64,000 nt of DNA. Origin: Paraburkholderia sp. Ac-20340 (lineage in GTDB: Bacteria > Pseudomonadota > Gammaproteobacteria > Burkholderiales > Burkholderiaceae). How positions within the stretch are numbered: position 1 is the first letter of the stretch; each line of letters starts with the position of its first letter. The notes beneath the pieces are model-generated. The model had not been told where the DNA came from, ran no database searches, and saw only the letters and a list, made by a program, of their open reading frames with translations. The translations under genes and the position numbers were made by a program. Location of the stretch: contig NZ_JAAGPR010000001.1 in assembly GCF_017104965.1 (NCBI RefSeq), positions 434,001-498,000 on the forward strand, read 5' to 3'. Positions 37,292-45,884 of the stretch are shown here, one piece after another.

Positions 37292-39619
37292 TTAGAAAAC
37301 CGGCAGTTCGAGCGGCTCGGAAGAAGCGTGCAGCAGCACCGGAATCGACTTTGAAGTCGGCGTATTGCAGACGTCGCCGACGCTGGAAAGCGGCACGAGC
37401 GGATTGGTCTCGGGATAATAGGCACCAATGCAGCCACGCGGAATGTCGTATTCCACGAGGCGGAAGTGATCGGCGCGGCGCTTGATGCCGTCTTCCCATA
37501 CGGTGCTCATATCGACCCAGTCACCGTTCTTGAAGCCGAGCATGGCGATATCGGCGGGATTGATAAAGACCACGCGCCGCTGACCGAATACGCCGCGATA
37601 ACGATCGTCGAGCGCATAGATCGTGGTGTTGTACTGGTCGTGCGAGCGCGTCGTCATGAGGGTCATGAGGCGGTCGCCGTGCTGCGCTTTTGCGCGCGAA
37701 ATAGGCGTGTCCTGCTGCACCGCATGCACCATGAAATTCGCCTTGCCGGTATCGGTTTTCCAGTCGCGTTCGCGCGAAGCCACACGCAGATGGAAGCCGC
37801 CGGGATGCTTGATACGCTCGTTGTATTGATCGAAACCTTCGACCGTCTGTTCGATGGCATCGCGAACCTTCGCGTAATCGCCTGCATGCGCGAGCCAGTC
37901 CACTTTATCGTCGCCTAGCGTGGCGTGCGCAATGTTCGCGACGATGGCGGTTTCCGACATCAGATTCGGCGAGGCCGGTTTGTTCATGCCGTACGAGATG
38001 TGCACCATACTCATCGAATCTTCAACGGTCACGCCTTGCGCGACGCCGTTCTGTACGTCGATTTCGGTGCGCCCGAGCGTCGGCAGGATCAGTGCATTTT
38101 CGCCGTGGACAAGATGGCTGCGATTGAGTTTGGTGGTGATGTGTACGGTGAGCTTGCACGAACGCAGGCCATCGAAGGTGCGCAGTGTGTCGGGCGTGGC
38201 CATGGCGAAATTGCCGCCCAGACCCATAAACACTTTCACGTGGCCTTCGATCATGTGCTCGACGGTTTCGACCACGTCCAGACCGTGTTCGCGCGGCGGT
38301 TCGAAATCAAATACCTTGCCGAGGCGATCCAGAAAGGCTTGCGAGGGCTTTTCTTCGATGCCGACCGTGCGATTGCCCTGTACGTTCGAATGGCCGCGCA
38401 CGGGGCACAGGCCTGCACCTTCGCGGCCGATATTGCCACGCATCAGCAGCAGATTGGAAAGCATATGCACGGTCTGCACCGAATGCTTGTGTTGCGTAAT
38501 GCCCATGCCCCATGTTGCGATCACGCGCTTGCCGTTCGCATAGATACGCGCGAGCCCTTCGATATCTTCGCGCGGCACGCCGGATTCCGTTTCCAGCAGC
38601 GGCCAGCTTTCGTTACGCAGGTCTTCGGCGAAAGCGGTAAAGCCCTGCGTGTGCTGCTGGATGAAGTCGAGATCGAGCAGGCGTTCGGTGCCGTTTTCGA
38701 TGGCTTCATCGTCGAGTTCGATCAGGCGCTTGGCCACGCCTTTGATCAGCGCAAAGTCGCCGCCGAGTTTCGGCTGAATGAAAGTCGAGGCAATCTTCGT
38801 GCTGCCGAAGGTAATCATTTCCAGCGGATGCTGCGGGCTGGTGAAGCGTTCGAGACCGCGTTCGCGCAGCGGATTCACCGAAACAATCGTCGCGCCGCGC
38901 CGGGCAGCTTCGCGCAGTTCGCCGAGCATACGCGGATGGTTGGTGGCCGGATTCTGGCCGAAGATGATGATGGTGTCGGCCAGTTCGAAATCTTCGAGCG
39001 TCACCGTGCCCTTGCCGATGCCGACTGTCGTGGGCAGCCCGCGGCTCGTCGCTTCGTGGCACATGTTGGAACAGTCGGGGAAGTTATTGGTGCCGTACAT
39101 ACGCACGAACAACTGGTACAGAAAGGCGGCTTCATTGCTCGCGCGGCCCGAGGTATAGAACGCCGCTTCGTCGGGCGAATCGAGTTCCTTGAGGTGCTTC
39201 GCAATCAGAGCGAAGGCGTCGTCCCATGCAATCGGCAGATAGCGGTCGCTGATGGCGTCGTACACCATCGGGTCGGTGAGGCGGCCATGCTGTTCGAGTT
39301 CGTAGTCGGTCTGCTTCATCAGCGACTCGACGGTATTCGCCTCGAAAAATGCGGGCGTGACGCGCTTGGTGGTCGCTTCGGCGGCCACGGCTTTCACGCC
39401 GTTTTCGCAGAACTCGAACGTGGAGGCGTGCTCGCGGTCGGGCCACGCGCAACCGGGGCAGTCGAAGCCGTCGGGCTGGTTCTGTTTGAACAGCGTGCGG
39501 TAATTGCCGCCCGACACGCGTTCCTTGATCAGATTGATGGCGACGTATTTGAGCGCGCCCCAGCCCGCGGCGGGATGATGATAGGCCTCGATTTTGCCCT
39601 TTGGTTTCAGCTTGTCCAT
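37292..39619 (-). CDS. FdhF/YdeP-type molybdopterin oxidoreductase (second module)
   Basis: The 775-residue protein is a paralogue of the first-module enzyme. It has the same Cys54, Cys57 and Cys71 set, the presumed molybdenum ligand Cys187 in CSNMCHEATS, GQNPATNHPR, LLLMRGNIGREGAGLCPVRGHSNVQGNRT and RSHDQYNTTIYALDDRYRG. The ATG at 39619 gives an N-terminus (MDKLKPKGKIEAYHHPAAGWG) parallel to the paralogue. It is cytoplasmic, with no Tat signal. It is divergent from the MocR-type regulator, with AGTACA repeats between. The likely electron acceptor is the quinone pool or an unknown carrier; formate as substrate is an inference from fdhD nearby. Confidence 0.92.
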   Translation of the reverse strand: MDKLKPKGKIEAYHHPAAGWGALKYVAINLIKERVSGGNYRTLFKQNQPDGFDCPGCAWPDREHASTFEFCENGVKAVAAEATTKRVTPAFFEANTVESLMKQTDYELEQHGRLTDPMVYDAISDRYLPIAWDDAFALIAKHLKELDSPDEAAFYTSGRASNEAAFLYQLFVRMYGTNNFPDCSNMCHEATSRGLPTTVGIGKGTVTLEDFELADTIIIFGQNPATNHPRMLGELREAARRGATIVSVNPLRERGLERFTSPQHPLEMITFGSTKIASTFIQPKLGGDFALIKGVAKRLIELDDEAIENGTERLLDLDFIQQHTQGFTAFAEDLRNESWPLLETESGVPREDIEGLARIYANGKRVIATWGMGITQHKHSVQTVHMLSNLLLMRGNIGREGAGLCPVRGHSNVQGNRTVGIEEKPSQAFLDRLGKVFDFEPPREHGLDVVETVEHMIEGHVKVFMGLGGNFAMATPDTLRTFDGLRSCKLTVHITTKLNRSHLVHGENALILPTLGRTEIDVQNGVAQGVTVEDSMSMVHISYGMNKPASPNLMSETAIVANIAHATLGDDKVDWLAHAGDYAKVRDAIEQTVEGFDQYNERIKHPGGFHLRVASRERDWKTDTGKANFMVHAVQQDTPISRAKAQHGDRLMTLMTTRSHDQYNTTIYALDDRYRGVFGQRRVVFINPADIAMLGFKNGDWVDMSTVWEDGIKRRADHFRLVEYDIPRGCIGAYYPETNPLVPLSSVGDVCNTPTSKSIPVLLHASSEPLELPVF

Positions 39620-39751
39620 TACGCCTGGCTCCGTTGTCGTTCGCGCGGCCCCGGGAGGGTTCCACAGGGCGTGCCGCGCGCAGTGCTTGGTTATGCGCAA
39701 GCGTAAAAGTTAAGGGCTGCGCGCATGACACACAGAATCCGGCGATCACTT

Positions 39752-39779
39752 AGAGTACAGTTTCGCGCGCCGCAGTACA
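39752..39779. promoter_or_regulatory. AGTACA direct repeat in the MocR/molybdoenzyme divergent promoter
   Basis: AGTACA occurs at 39754-39759 and again at 39774-39779, 20 bp apart (two helical turns), just upstream of the regulator GTG and divergent to the second molybdoenzyme. MocR-type proteins often bind paired direct repeats, so this is a candidate operator. The 11-mer AGAGTACAGTT (39752-39762) recurs exactly at 43099-43109. Confidence 0.6.
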
Positions 39780-39815
39780 CTGCGCTGGCAGTGCTGTGAG
39801 AACGGGGAGAAAGCA

Positions 39816-41240
39816 GTGAAACTCTATGAAAAGCTCGCGGACGACATTGAAACGTTGATCCATAAGGGCGTATTCCGGCCAGGCGACCGTGTGCCTTCGG
39901 TACGCCAGGCCAGCCAGCAGCACCGCATCAGCATTACCACCGTGATTCGCGCCTATCTGCTGCTGGAAAGCCGTGGCGTGCTGGAAAGCCGCCCGCAGTC
40001 GGGCTATTTCGTGAGCGCGCGCGTGAGCGAAAGCGCTGTGCATTCGGACGAATTGCGCCCGAGCCGCCCGGTGGCGGCATCGGCGGAAGTGGATGTGAGC
40101 CGGCTCGTGCTGTCCACGCTGCGCTCGATTGGCGCTGACGATGCCGTGCCATTGGGTTCGCCCTATCCCGATCCGCAGCTATTTCCTTACGAAAAACTTA
40201 ATCGTTATGGGGCTGCGGTTGGGCGCAAGAAATCATTGTGGGGTGTAACCAACGCTTTGCCGCCGGGTAGCCCGGAATTGCTGCGACAAATTGCCCGACG
40301 TTACCTGGAAAACGGCATGGCCGTGGACCCGAACGAGATCATCGTGACGGTAGGCGCAACCGAGGCAATCAATCTGTGTCTGCAGGCGGTCGCCAAACCC
40401 GGCGATGTGATTGCCGTGGAGTCGCCGACGTTCTACGCGATGTTGCACGCCATCGAGCGTTCGGGCATGAAGGCGATCGAGGTGGCGACGCACCCGGAAT
40501 ACGGCATGGATATTGACGCGCTGGCGAGCATCATCAAGGCGCAGCCGGTTGCGGCCTGCATGGCGATGCCCAACTTCCAGAATCCGCTCGGTTTCCAGAT
40601 GCCGGATGAACGCAAGCGCGAACTGGTCGATCTGCTCGCGAAGGCCAATATTCCGATCATCGAAAATGGTGTGTATAACGAACTGTATTTTGGCGAGTCC
40701 CATCCCACTACGCTCAAATCGTATGACAAAAAGGGACTCGTGCTGCATTGCGGATCGTTTTCCAAGAGTCTCACGGCCGCTTACCGCATTGGCTGGGCAT
40801 TGCCGGGACGTTTTCGCGATCAGGTCGAAAAGCTCAAGTTTCTGAATACGCTGACCACCTCGGTAATTCCGCAACTGGCGATCGCCGAATTCCTCGAACG
40901 CGATGGCTATGAGCATCACTTGCGGCGCCTTCGCAAAAGCTACGCGCAGCAGGCCAATCTGATGAAGGCGATGGTCACGCGCTTCTTCCCCGCAGGCACG
41001 CGCATGTCGAGTCCTGCGGGCGGTTACGTGCTGTGGATCGAGTTGCCGGCCAAGGTCGACTCAATGAAACTCTATCAGCTTGCGCTGGCACGCGGCATTA
41101 CGATTGGGCCGGGGTATATGTTTTCGGTGACGGATAGTTATCGAAACTTTATCCGTCTGAATTACAGCATGCCGTGGTCACCTGAAATCGAGCAGGCGAT
41201 CATCACGGTTGGCAAGCTTGCGGCGTCGTGCGCGAGATAG
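39816..41240 (+). CDS. MocR-type regulator (GntR helix-turn-helix plus aminotransferase fold)
   Basis: The 474-residue protein starts at GTG 39816 after GGGGAGA. The N-terminal 70 residues are a GntR winged helix (KLADDIETLIHKGVFRPGDRVPSVRQASQQHRIS), and the rest is a fold-type I aminotransferase domain with the PLP lysine Lys317 in SFSKSLTAAYRIGW. MocR proteins are usually transcription factors, not enzymes. It is divergent from the second molybdoenzyme module and convergent with fdhD, overlapping it by 38 nt. Control of the molybdoenzyme/bd genes is the simplest reading; the effector amine is unknown. Confidence 0.9.
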   Translation: MKLYEKLADDIETLIHKGVFRPGDRVPSVRQASQQHRISITTVIRAYLLLESRGVLESRPQSGYFVSARVSESAVHSDELRPSRPVAASAEVDVSRLVLSTLRSIGADDAVPLGSPYPDPQLFPYEKLNRYGAAVGRKKSLWGVTNALPPGSPELLRQIARRYLENGMAVDPNEIIVTVGATEAINLCLQAVAKPGDVIAVESPTFYAMLHAIERSGMKAIEVATHPEYGMDIDALASIIKAQPVAACMAMPNFQNPLGFQMPDERKRELVDLLAKANIPIIENGVYNELYFGESHPTTLKSYDKKGLVLHCGSFSKSLTAAYRIGWALPGRFRDQVEKLKFLNTLTTSVIPQLAIAEFLERDGYEHHLRRLRKSYAQQANLMKAMVTRFFPAGTRMSSPAGGYVLWIELPAKVDSMKLYQLALARGITIGPGYMFSVTDSYRNFIRLNYSMPWSPEIEQAIITVGKLAASCAR

Positions 41241-42060
41241 ACGCGTCGGGCGCGAGGTATTCGACAAAGCCATCGCCACGGCAAAAACTCAGCAGACGGA
41301 TGCCGGCTTCCTGGGCCACATTGATCGCAAGCGAGGTGGGCGCGGAAATGGTCGCGAGCGTATGCACGCGCACGCGCGCTGCCTTGCGAACCAGTTCGTA
41401 GCTTGCACGGCTGGAGAGAAAGACAAAGCCCTGCACGGTATCAATGCGCGTGCGCGCAAGCCAGCCGATCAGTTTATCCAGCGCGTTGTGCCGCCCCACA
41501 TCCTCGAATACCTGCATGACTTTCCCATCGACATTGCACCACGCCGCGGCGTGAATGCCGCCGGTTTCATGCATCAGGTGCTGATGCTCGCGCAGTTCAC
41601 GTGAGGCCCGTTCGACCGCGATGCTCGCGATCGTGGGCGTGTTGCAGGACGATGCAACGGGTGCGGGATGCAGATCGAGCAATTCGATGCTTTCGATTCC
41701 ACAGACGCCGCAGCCCGAGCGACCCGCAAGCGCGCGACGCTTGCCCTTGAGCGCCATAAACGCTTCCTGGGAAACCCGCAAATGCACTTCCGCGCTTTCG
41801 GCGTGTAGCAAACTGTCGATTTCGAACACATCGCTCGCACGTTCGACGATGCCTTCGCTCAAGGCAAAACCCAATGCAAAATCGTCCAGATCGATGGGCG
41901 TCGCCATCATGACAGCATGCGAGATGCCGTTGAATACCAGTGCAACCGGGCACTCTTCTACGACATGATCGACGGCCGCAGTGGTTTCGTCACGCCGATG
42001 ACGCAGTACGTTTCGAACGACGCTGCCGGTTCTATCGGCGCTCACGGGGCTGGACATCAT
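41203..42060 (-). CDS. fdhD: Formate dehydrogenase accessory sulfurtransferase FdhD
   Basis: The 285-residue protein moves sulfur from a cysteine desulfurase onto the molybdenum cofactor, which formate dehydrogenases need for activity. The sulfur-relay pair Cys117 and Cys120 is in GRSGCGVCGIES; GGIHAAAWC, FEDVGRHNALDKLIG and FLSSRASYELVRKA are family motifs. The ATG at 42060 has GGAG five nt upstream; the next codon is also ATG and could be used. It is 17 nt after the bestrophin gene. Its presence supports formate-dehydrogenase-like chemistry for the two YdeP-type enzymes. Confidence 0.95.
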   Translation of the reverse strand: MMSSPVSADRTGSVVRNVLRHRRDETTAAVDHVVEECPVALVFNGISHAVMMATPIDLDDFALGFALSEGIVERASDVFEIDSLLHAESAEVHLRVSQEAFMALKGKRRALAGRSGCGVCGIESIELLDLHPAPVASSCNTPTIASIAVERASRELREHQHLMHETGGIHAAAWCNVDGKVMQVFEDVGRHNALDKLIGWLARTRIDTVQGFVFLSSRASYELVRKAARVRVHTLATISAPTSLAINVAQEAGIRLLSFCRGDGFVEYLAPDASISRTTPQACQP

Positions 42061-42077
42061 GGTCACTCCGTTTTGTT

Positions 42078-42998
42078 TCAGGTCAGTTGAAAGTGCGGGC
42101 CGGGTTGGACGGGCGGCGGCATGGCTTCGTCGCACAGTTCGAGCACGGCGCGCTCGATCGTGCAGGTCATGGAATCGAGCGCGAGATTATTCGGTGCAAG
42201 GCCAAAGGGATCGGAGATCTGGCCGGCGATGGCTTCGAGCGCTAGGAGCGTATAAGAGACGAATACACAGATGAGTGGCGTGGCAAAACCAATCGAATCG
42301 ATTAACCCGAAAGGCAGCAGCGCGCAATAGGCATAGACGGTGCGATGCAGCAGCACGCCGTAGGCAAACGGAATCGGTGTGGACAGAATGCGTTCGCAGC
42401 CGCCAACCGCCGCGCCCAGATCGTTCAGCTGGCGATCGAGCATCCAGAGTTTCGTATCGGAAAGCGCGCCCGAGCGATTGAGTGCCGCCAGATGGCGGCG
42501 TGCTTCGTCGAGTAACACAATGGGCTGAAATACGCGTGCCGTGAGATTTGCAGCCTGTTCGAAGCCGAGCAGGCGTTCGAGATCCGCACGAGGATCGGAG
42601 TGACGCAACTGGTGTTTCAATGCATAGGCGAACGCAATGAGCAGGCGCGGAATCCGGCGGTTTTCGTACGGCGCGGAACTTGCCGGGACGTAATTGCGAA
42701 ACTGTGAAATGAGTGCGCGAGCCGCAATCAACACATTGCCCCACAGGCGGCGCGCTTCCCAATAGCGTTCGTAACTGGCGTTATTGCGAAACGCCAGAAA
42801 GATCGTTAGCGCTACGCCGCACAACGTAAAAGGCGTCGTATTCAGCGGGATTTTTTCGCCGAAAATGCGGCCGTGCGAGTACATCGCGAGCACGCTTACG
42901 AGTGTCATAAACGCCAGTTGGGGAATGATCGCCTTTAGCACGGAGCCGTGCCAGACAAAGAGCATACGAAACCAGTTCGGCGTGGGGCGAATAATCAT
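42078..42998 (-). CDS. Bestrophin-family anion channel
   Basis: The 306-residue membrane protein starts with the family N-terminus MIIRPTPNWFRMLFVWHGSVL and has RNNASYERYWEARRLWG, the bestrophin signature, plus the later PFAYGVLLHRTVYAYCALLPFGL. Bacterial members form pentameric ion channels. It is directly before fdhD on the same strand, so the two are probably co-transcribed. A role in moving formate or another small anion for the molybdoenzymes is possible but not shown by the sequence. Confidence 0.9.
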   Translation of the reverse strand: MIIRPTPNWFRMLFVWHGSVLKAIIPQLAFMTLVSVLAMYSHGRIFGEKIPLNTTPFTLCGVALTIFLAFRNNASYERYWEARRLWGNVLIAARALISQFRNYVPASSAPYENRRIPRLLIAFAYALKHQLRHSDPRADLERLLGFEQAANLTARVFQPIVLLDEARRHLAALNRSGALSDTKLWMLDRQLNDLGAAVGGCERILSTPIPFAYGVLLHRTVYAYCALLPFGLIDSIGFATPLICVFVSYTLLALEAIAGQISDPFGLAPNNLALDSMTCTIERAVLELCDEAMPPPVQPGPHFQLT

Positions 42999-43296
42999 GA
43001 AAGGGCGGTCGATTCAATCGTCGGTACGAGCGGAGTGTGAGTACGAAGCGTACTGGTGCTCGCGTGGCCCGAGGACGCACACTTTGCTGGCGATTCGAAG
43101 AGTACAGTTCCGGCGTGCACGGCGCGGCCGCGATCACTTGCCGCTCAGGGCTGGATCGGGATGTGAAGCGCGTAGGCGAGGGATGCCTACTTATGTCACC
43201 ACCATTTCAAGCATCCGCCGCCCATGCAGGGACTTGAGGGTGGTGCGAGTGAGTATGCAGTCCACGAACGGTGGACCGCACGCGAATGAATCGGCT
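42999..43296. promoter_or_regulatory. Promoter region of bestrophin-fdhD with AGTAC dyad
   Basis: No gene is seen. AGTACG-AAG-CGTACT (43040-43054) is a perfect inverted repeat, and AGAGTACAGTT (43099-43109) copies exactly 11 bases of the MocR divergent region. These could be sites for the MocR-type regulator. Confidence 0.5.
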
Positions 43297-43641
43297 TCAG
43301 AAAATCACATAGATCTTGCGCAACGTTTCGTCGATCTGCCAAAGGCCTTCGGTATTGGCTTCGAAGAACATCGTGTCTCCGCCCTTGAAATGCAGCGTCT
43401 CTTCGCCGTCGGGCGTGAAGCTGCCCGATCCCGCGAGAAAATGCATGACTTCGGCCTCTTTCACCGAGCGGCGATACGTACCCGGCGAACATTCGAATAC
43501 ACCGGTATCCACGGCTTCGGCACCGGGAATGACCACCTGGCGACCGGTGACGCGCGCGGGCTCCGTATCGGGCAAGCCTGCCGTACCCCAATCTTCGAGT
43601 CCCGCGATATGCACTGATTGCTGGATCTGCTGAACTTTCAC
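43297..43641 (-). CDS. Cupin domain-containing protein
   Basis: The 114-residue single cupin has SFTPDGEETLHFKGGDTMFFEANTEGLWQ, close to the (S)-ureidoglycine aminohydrolase-like/DUF861 cupin group. The start overlaps the stop of the upstream deacylase gene by 4 nt, so they are translationally coupled. DUF861 cupins often sit in amine and polyamine catabolic clusters. The metal-binding His set is incomplete, so a binding or structural role is possible. Confidence 0.85.
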   Translation of the reverse strand: MKVQQIQQSVHIAGLEDWGTAGLPDTEPARVTGRQVVIPGAEAVDTGVFECSPGTYRRSVKEAEVMHFLAGSGSFTPDGEETLHFKGGDTMFFEANTEGLWQIDETLRKIYVIF

Positions 43642-44636
43642 TGAATGAATTCCTGTTGACGTGAAGTGTGATCGAGACGTTGTTCGATGCGGCCGAGTCG
43701 CACCACGGTCACGCCGGGCCGCAGTTGACGCAGTGAAGGCATGACGAGCATGCAGTCGTCGTAAGGCGTGGTGACAGGCTCGCCATTCGACCAGCCGATG
43801 ATCGTGCCGGCCTTGTCGAAGGTTTCAAGCCCCGTATAAGGCCCAGCGAAACGGAAATCCATGCTGGTCGCGACCACCGGTTCGGTTACGCGTACAACCG
43901 TCATCTGCGCGGGCAGAGGAGCGAGCCATCCGGCGGGCAGATCATGCACGTCGACGACGCCTGCGTTCAGCAGAAATCGCGCAGTACTGTCGCGCGCGAC
44001 ATCGACGGCACGCTTCTCCCAATGCTGCCCGCACTCGATCAGCAGTGCGTTCTTTGGGCTGTGTTTGTCGCCGAAACCTTCGTAGTCGCGCATGCGCCGG
44101 CCTTCAGGATGGCCTTCGTCGCAGATCACGGTCGCGGGCACGCCAAGCTGCGCAGAAAGCGCAATGCCTTTGTCGAGCGGTCCGGCAACGATCAGCGGCG
44201 CGCTCTTTTCATGCATCGAATGGAGGTCGAGCAGCAGATCGACGCTGTCGATCACGGGGCGCATCGCGCGCGCGCGATCGAGTTCGACTGAACGCCGCGA
44301 GGTATCGTCGAGCGTTGCGGCGGTCCAGACGCGGTTGAAATCCTGATCGACAAAGCGGGCCTTGTCGGGGTTGGCCGGATCGAACCGCGCGTAGGCGTCG
44401 ACGTTCGCGAAGGCCAGCGTGAGACGGCCTCGGCGCGGACGTAGTTGCGCGCGCAACAAGGCATCGACGACGATCGCGCCACAGACTTCATTACCGTGTG
44501 TGAGCGCGTTCACCATCACATGCGGGCCGGGCACGCCCGAATCGAACGTATGCACATAGGCGATGCCCGTGTTGCCTTCGGCATGCGCGGAAATATCGGG
44601 GAACGCGACTTCGATCGGATAGGCGTCCATGCTCAT
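43638..44636 (-). CDS. Succinylglutamate desuccinylase/aspartoacylase family deacylase
   Basis: The 332-residue protein is an M14-type zinc deacylase. The zinc ligands are in NALTHGNEVCGA (His and Glu) and LLDLHSMHEKSAPL (His), and the catalytic Glu is likely in LLIECGQHWEK. Family members remove an acyl group from an amino acid or amine. It sits between a GNAT acetyltransferase (55 nt upstream) and a cupin (4-nt overlap), suggesting removal of an acyl group added elsewhere in the pathway. Confidence 0.9.
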   Translation of the reverse strand: MSMDAYPIEVAFPDISAHAEGNTGIAYVHTFDSGVPGPHVMVNALTHGNEVCGAIVVDALLRAQLRPRRGRLTLAFANVDAYARFDPANPDKARFVDQDFNRVWTAATLDDTSRRSVELDRARAMRPVIDSVDLLLDLHSMHEKSAPLIVAGPLDKGIALSAQLGVPATVICDEGHPEGRRMRDYEGFGDKHSPKNALLIECGQHWEKRAVDVARDSTARFLLNAGVVDVHDLPAGWLAPLPAQMTVVRVTEPVVATSMDFRFAGPYTGLETFDKAGTIIGWSNGEPVTTPYDDCMLVMPSLRQLRPGVTVVRLGRIEQRLDHTSRQQEFIQ

Positions 44637-44691
44637 GCGAGAGTTCTCTGGGAAGGATTTTCAGTCGATAAATGCGCGGCAACGCTGCGCA

Positions 44692-45651
44692 TCAGGCCAT
44701 GGCCTGATTGATGATGCCGTAGGCGCGCCAGGCGGCGTCGGGCTCGCCACTGTGCTGGGCGGCGCTGGCGTTGCGCACCATCTTGACGACAGCGTCGACC
44801 GGCACGAGGCCAACGGTGGGCAGCCAGGCTTCAATACCGGCTCCGCCCGGCACGTCGATACGCACGAAATTGCCCACATGTTGTGCGAGCCAGTGCGAGA
44901 CGAGTGCTTTGGCGCGCGTATGGTCCGCTGAAGGTGCCGCAACCACGGGGCCAATGGCGTAACCGCGTCCGAAGCGGCGCGCGAGTGCAAAGCCGGTGAT
45001 TTCGCCGTTGCGCTCGAGCACGACGCCGCCTTGCGCCACATCGAGCAGGGCAGGCAAGGTCGCGCTGCGATCGAGACCGCAGCCGCGCGAAGCGAGATCG
45101 ATTAGCGCGGGCAGATCGGCGGCCGTCGCGACGCGCAGCGTTTCGCCTTGCAGGAGCACGAGTTCGGGTGCCTGCTCGACGGTGCCTTGATGTTGCGTGA
45201 GCGTGCCGCAGGCCGTAAAGCCGAGCTTTTCGTAAAGCGGCTGGCCAGCGGGCGTGGCATGCAGGAAGGTCACGCGCTCACCCAGTTCCTCCACCACGAG
45301 TTCCATCAGCTTGCGGCCGATGCCGCGTCCCTGCTCGTCGGGCGAAACGATCACCATGCCCAGCGTTGCACGGTCCGCGCCGAACTTCCAGCACAGCGCC
45401 GTGCCGATCACGACGCCATTTTCCTCGGCAACGAAGCCGGTGCCCGCATCCACGGCGAAGCGCCAGTCTTCCGGGCGATGCGGCCAGCGCACTGCCACGG
45501 ACAGGCCATGGGCAGCGTCGATGTCGTCGACAGTGAAACGGCGGTATTGAGGGGCGGGCTTGACGGCGGTTTCGGACACAGCGGACTCCTGTAGGGCGGC
45601 CTGGACGGCTTGTTCAGATTCGACTGTCGCATGGGGTCTGGGGCGCTTCAT
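44692..45651 (-). CDS. GNAT N-acetyltransferase (tandem domains)
   Basis: The 319-residue protein has an N-terminal GNAT domain with the acetyl-CoA binding motif SPDEQGRGIGRKLMELV and a second GNAT-like half (about 165-300). It should acetylate a small amine or amino acid. The ATG at 45651 has AGGAAG upstream; the longer frame starts in the promoter. It is the first gene of the GNAT-deacylase-cupin operon and divergent from the XRE-cupin regulator, with a box resembling the PuuR site between them. Confidence 0.88.
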   Translation of the reverse strand: MKRPRPHATVESEQAVQAALQESAVSETAVKPAPQYRRFTVDDIDAAHGLSVAVRWPHRPEDWRFAVDAGTGFVAEENGVVIGTALCWKFGADRATLGMVIVSPDEQGRGIGRKLMELVVEELGERVTFLHATPAGQPLYEKLGFTACGTLTQHQGTVEQAPELVLLQGETLRVATAADLPALIDLASRGCGLDRSATLPALLDVAQGGVVLERNGEITGFALARRFGRGYAIGPVVAAPSADHTRAKALVSHWLAQHVGNFVRIDVPGGAGIEAWLPTVGLVPVDAVVKMVRNASAAQHSGEPDAAWRAYGIINQAMA

Positions 45652-45730
45652 AGGACAATCTTCCTGTCTTGCGCGAGCGCAACGATTCACGTCGCGCGGC
45701 TTTTTTATTGTTCATCGCATTGCGAGAAGT

Positions 45731-45744
45731 TTCAATATAATGAG
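45731..45744. promoter_or_regulatory. PuuR-like box with embedded TATAAT (regulator promoter)
   Basis: TTCAATATAATGAG contains a perfect -10 hexamer TATAAT at 45736-45741 and resembles the E. coli PuuR site (AAAATATAATGAACA, as recalled). It lies in the divergent region between the GNAT operon and the XRE-cupin gene. Confidence 0.6.
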
Positions 45745-45884
45745 TGGCATTGTGCGCGCTTTCAATGTTGCGCGCAGGACGCGCCACTGCATCGCTTTGC
45801 ACCGCGCCGTGCACCGGAATCGTGCGCGAGCGATAGGGCACGAACCGCTTTCGCGCGTCCGGCACCGAATTCAACAGGAATCTC

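Noticed and set aside
37925..39706. 593-residue plus-strand open frame over the second molybdoenzyme gene
   Set aside because: Antisense shadow of a strongly conserved molybdoenzyme; no start signal and no homology.
43037..43237. 66-residue open frame between the bestrophin and cupin genes
   Set aside because: No ribosome binding site or recognisable sequence; overlaps regulatory dyads.
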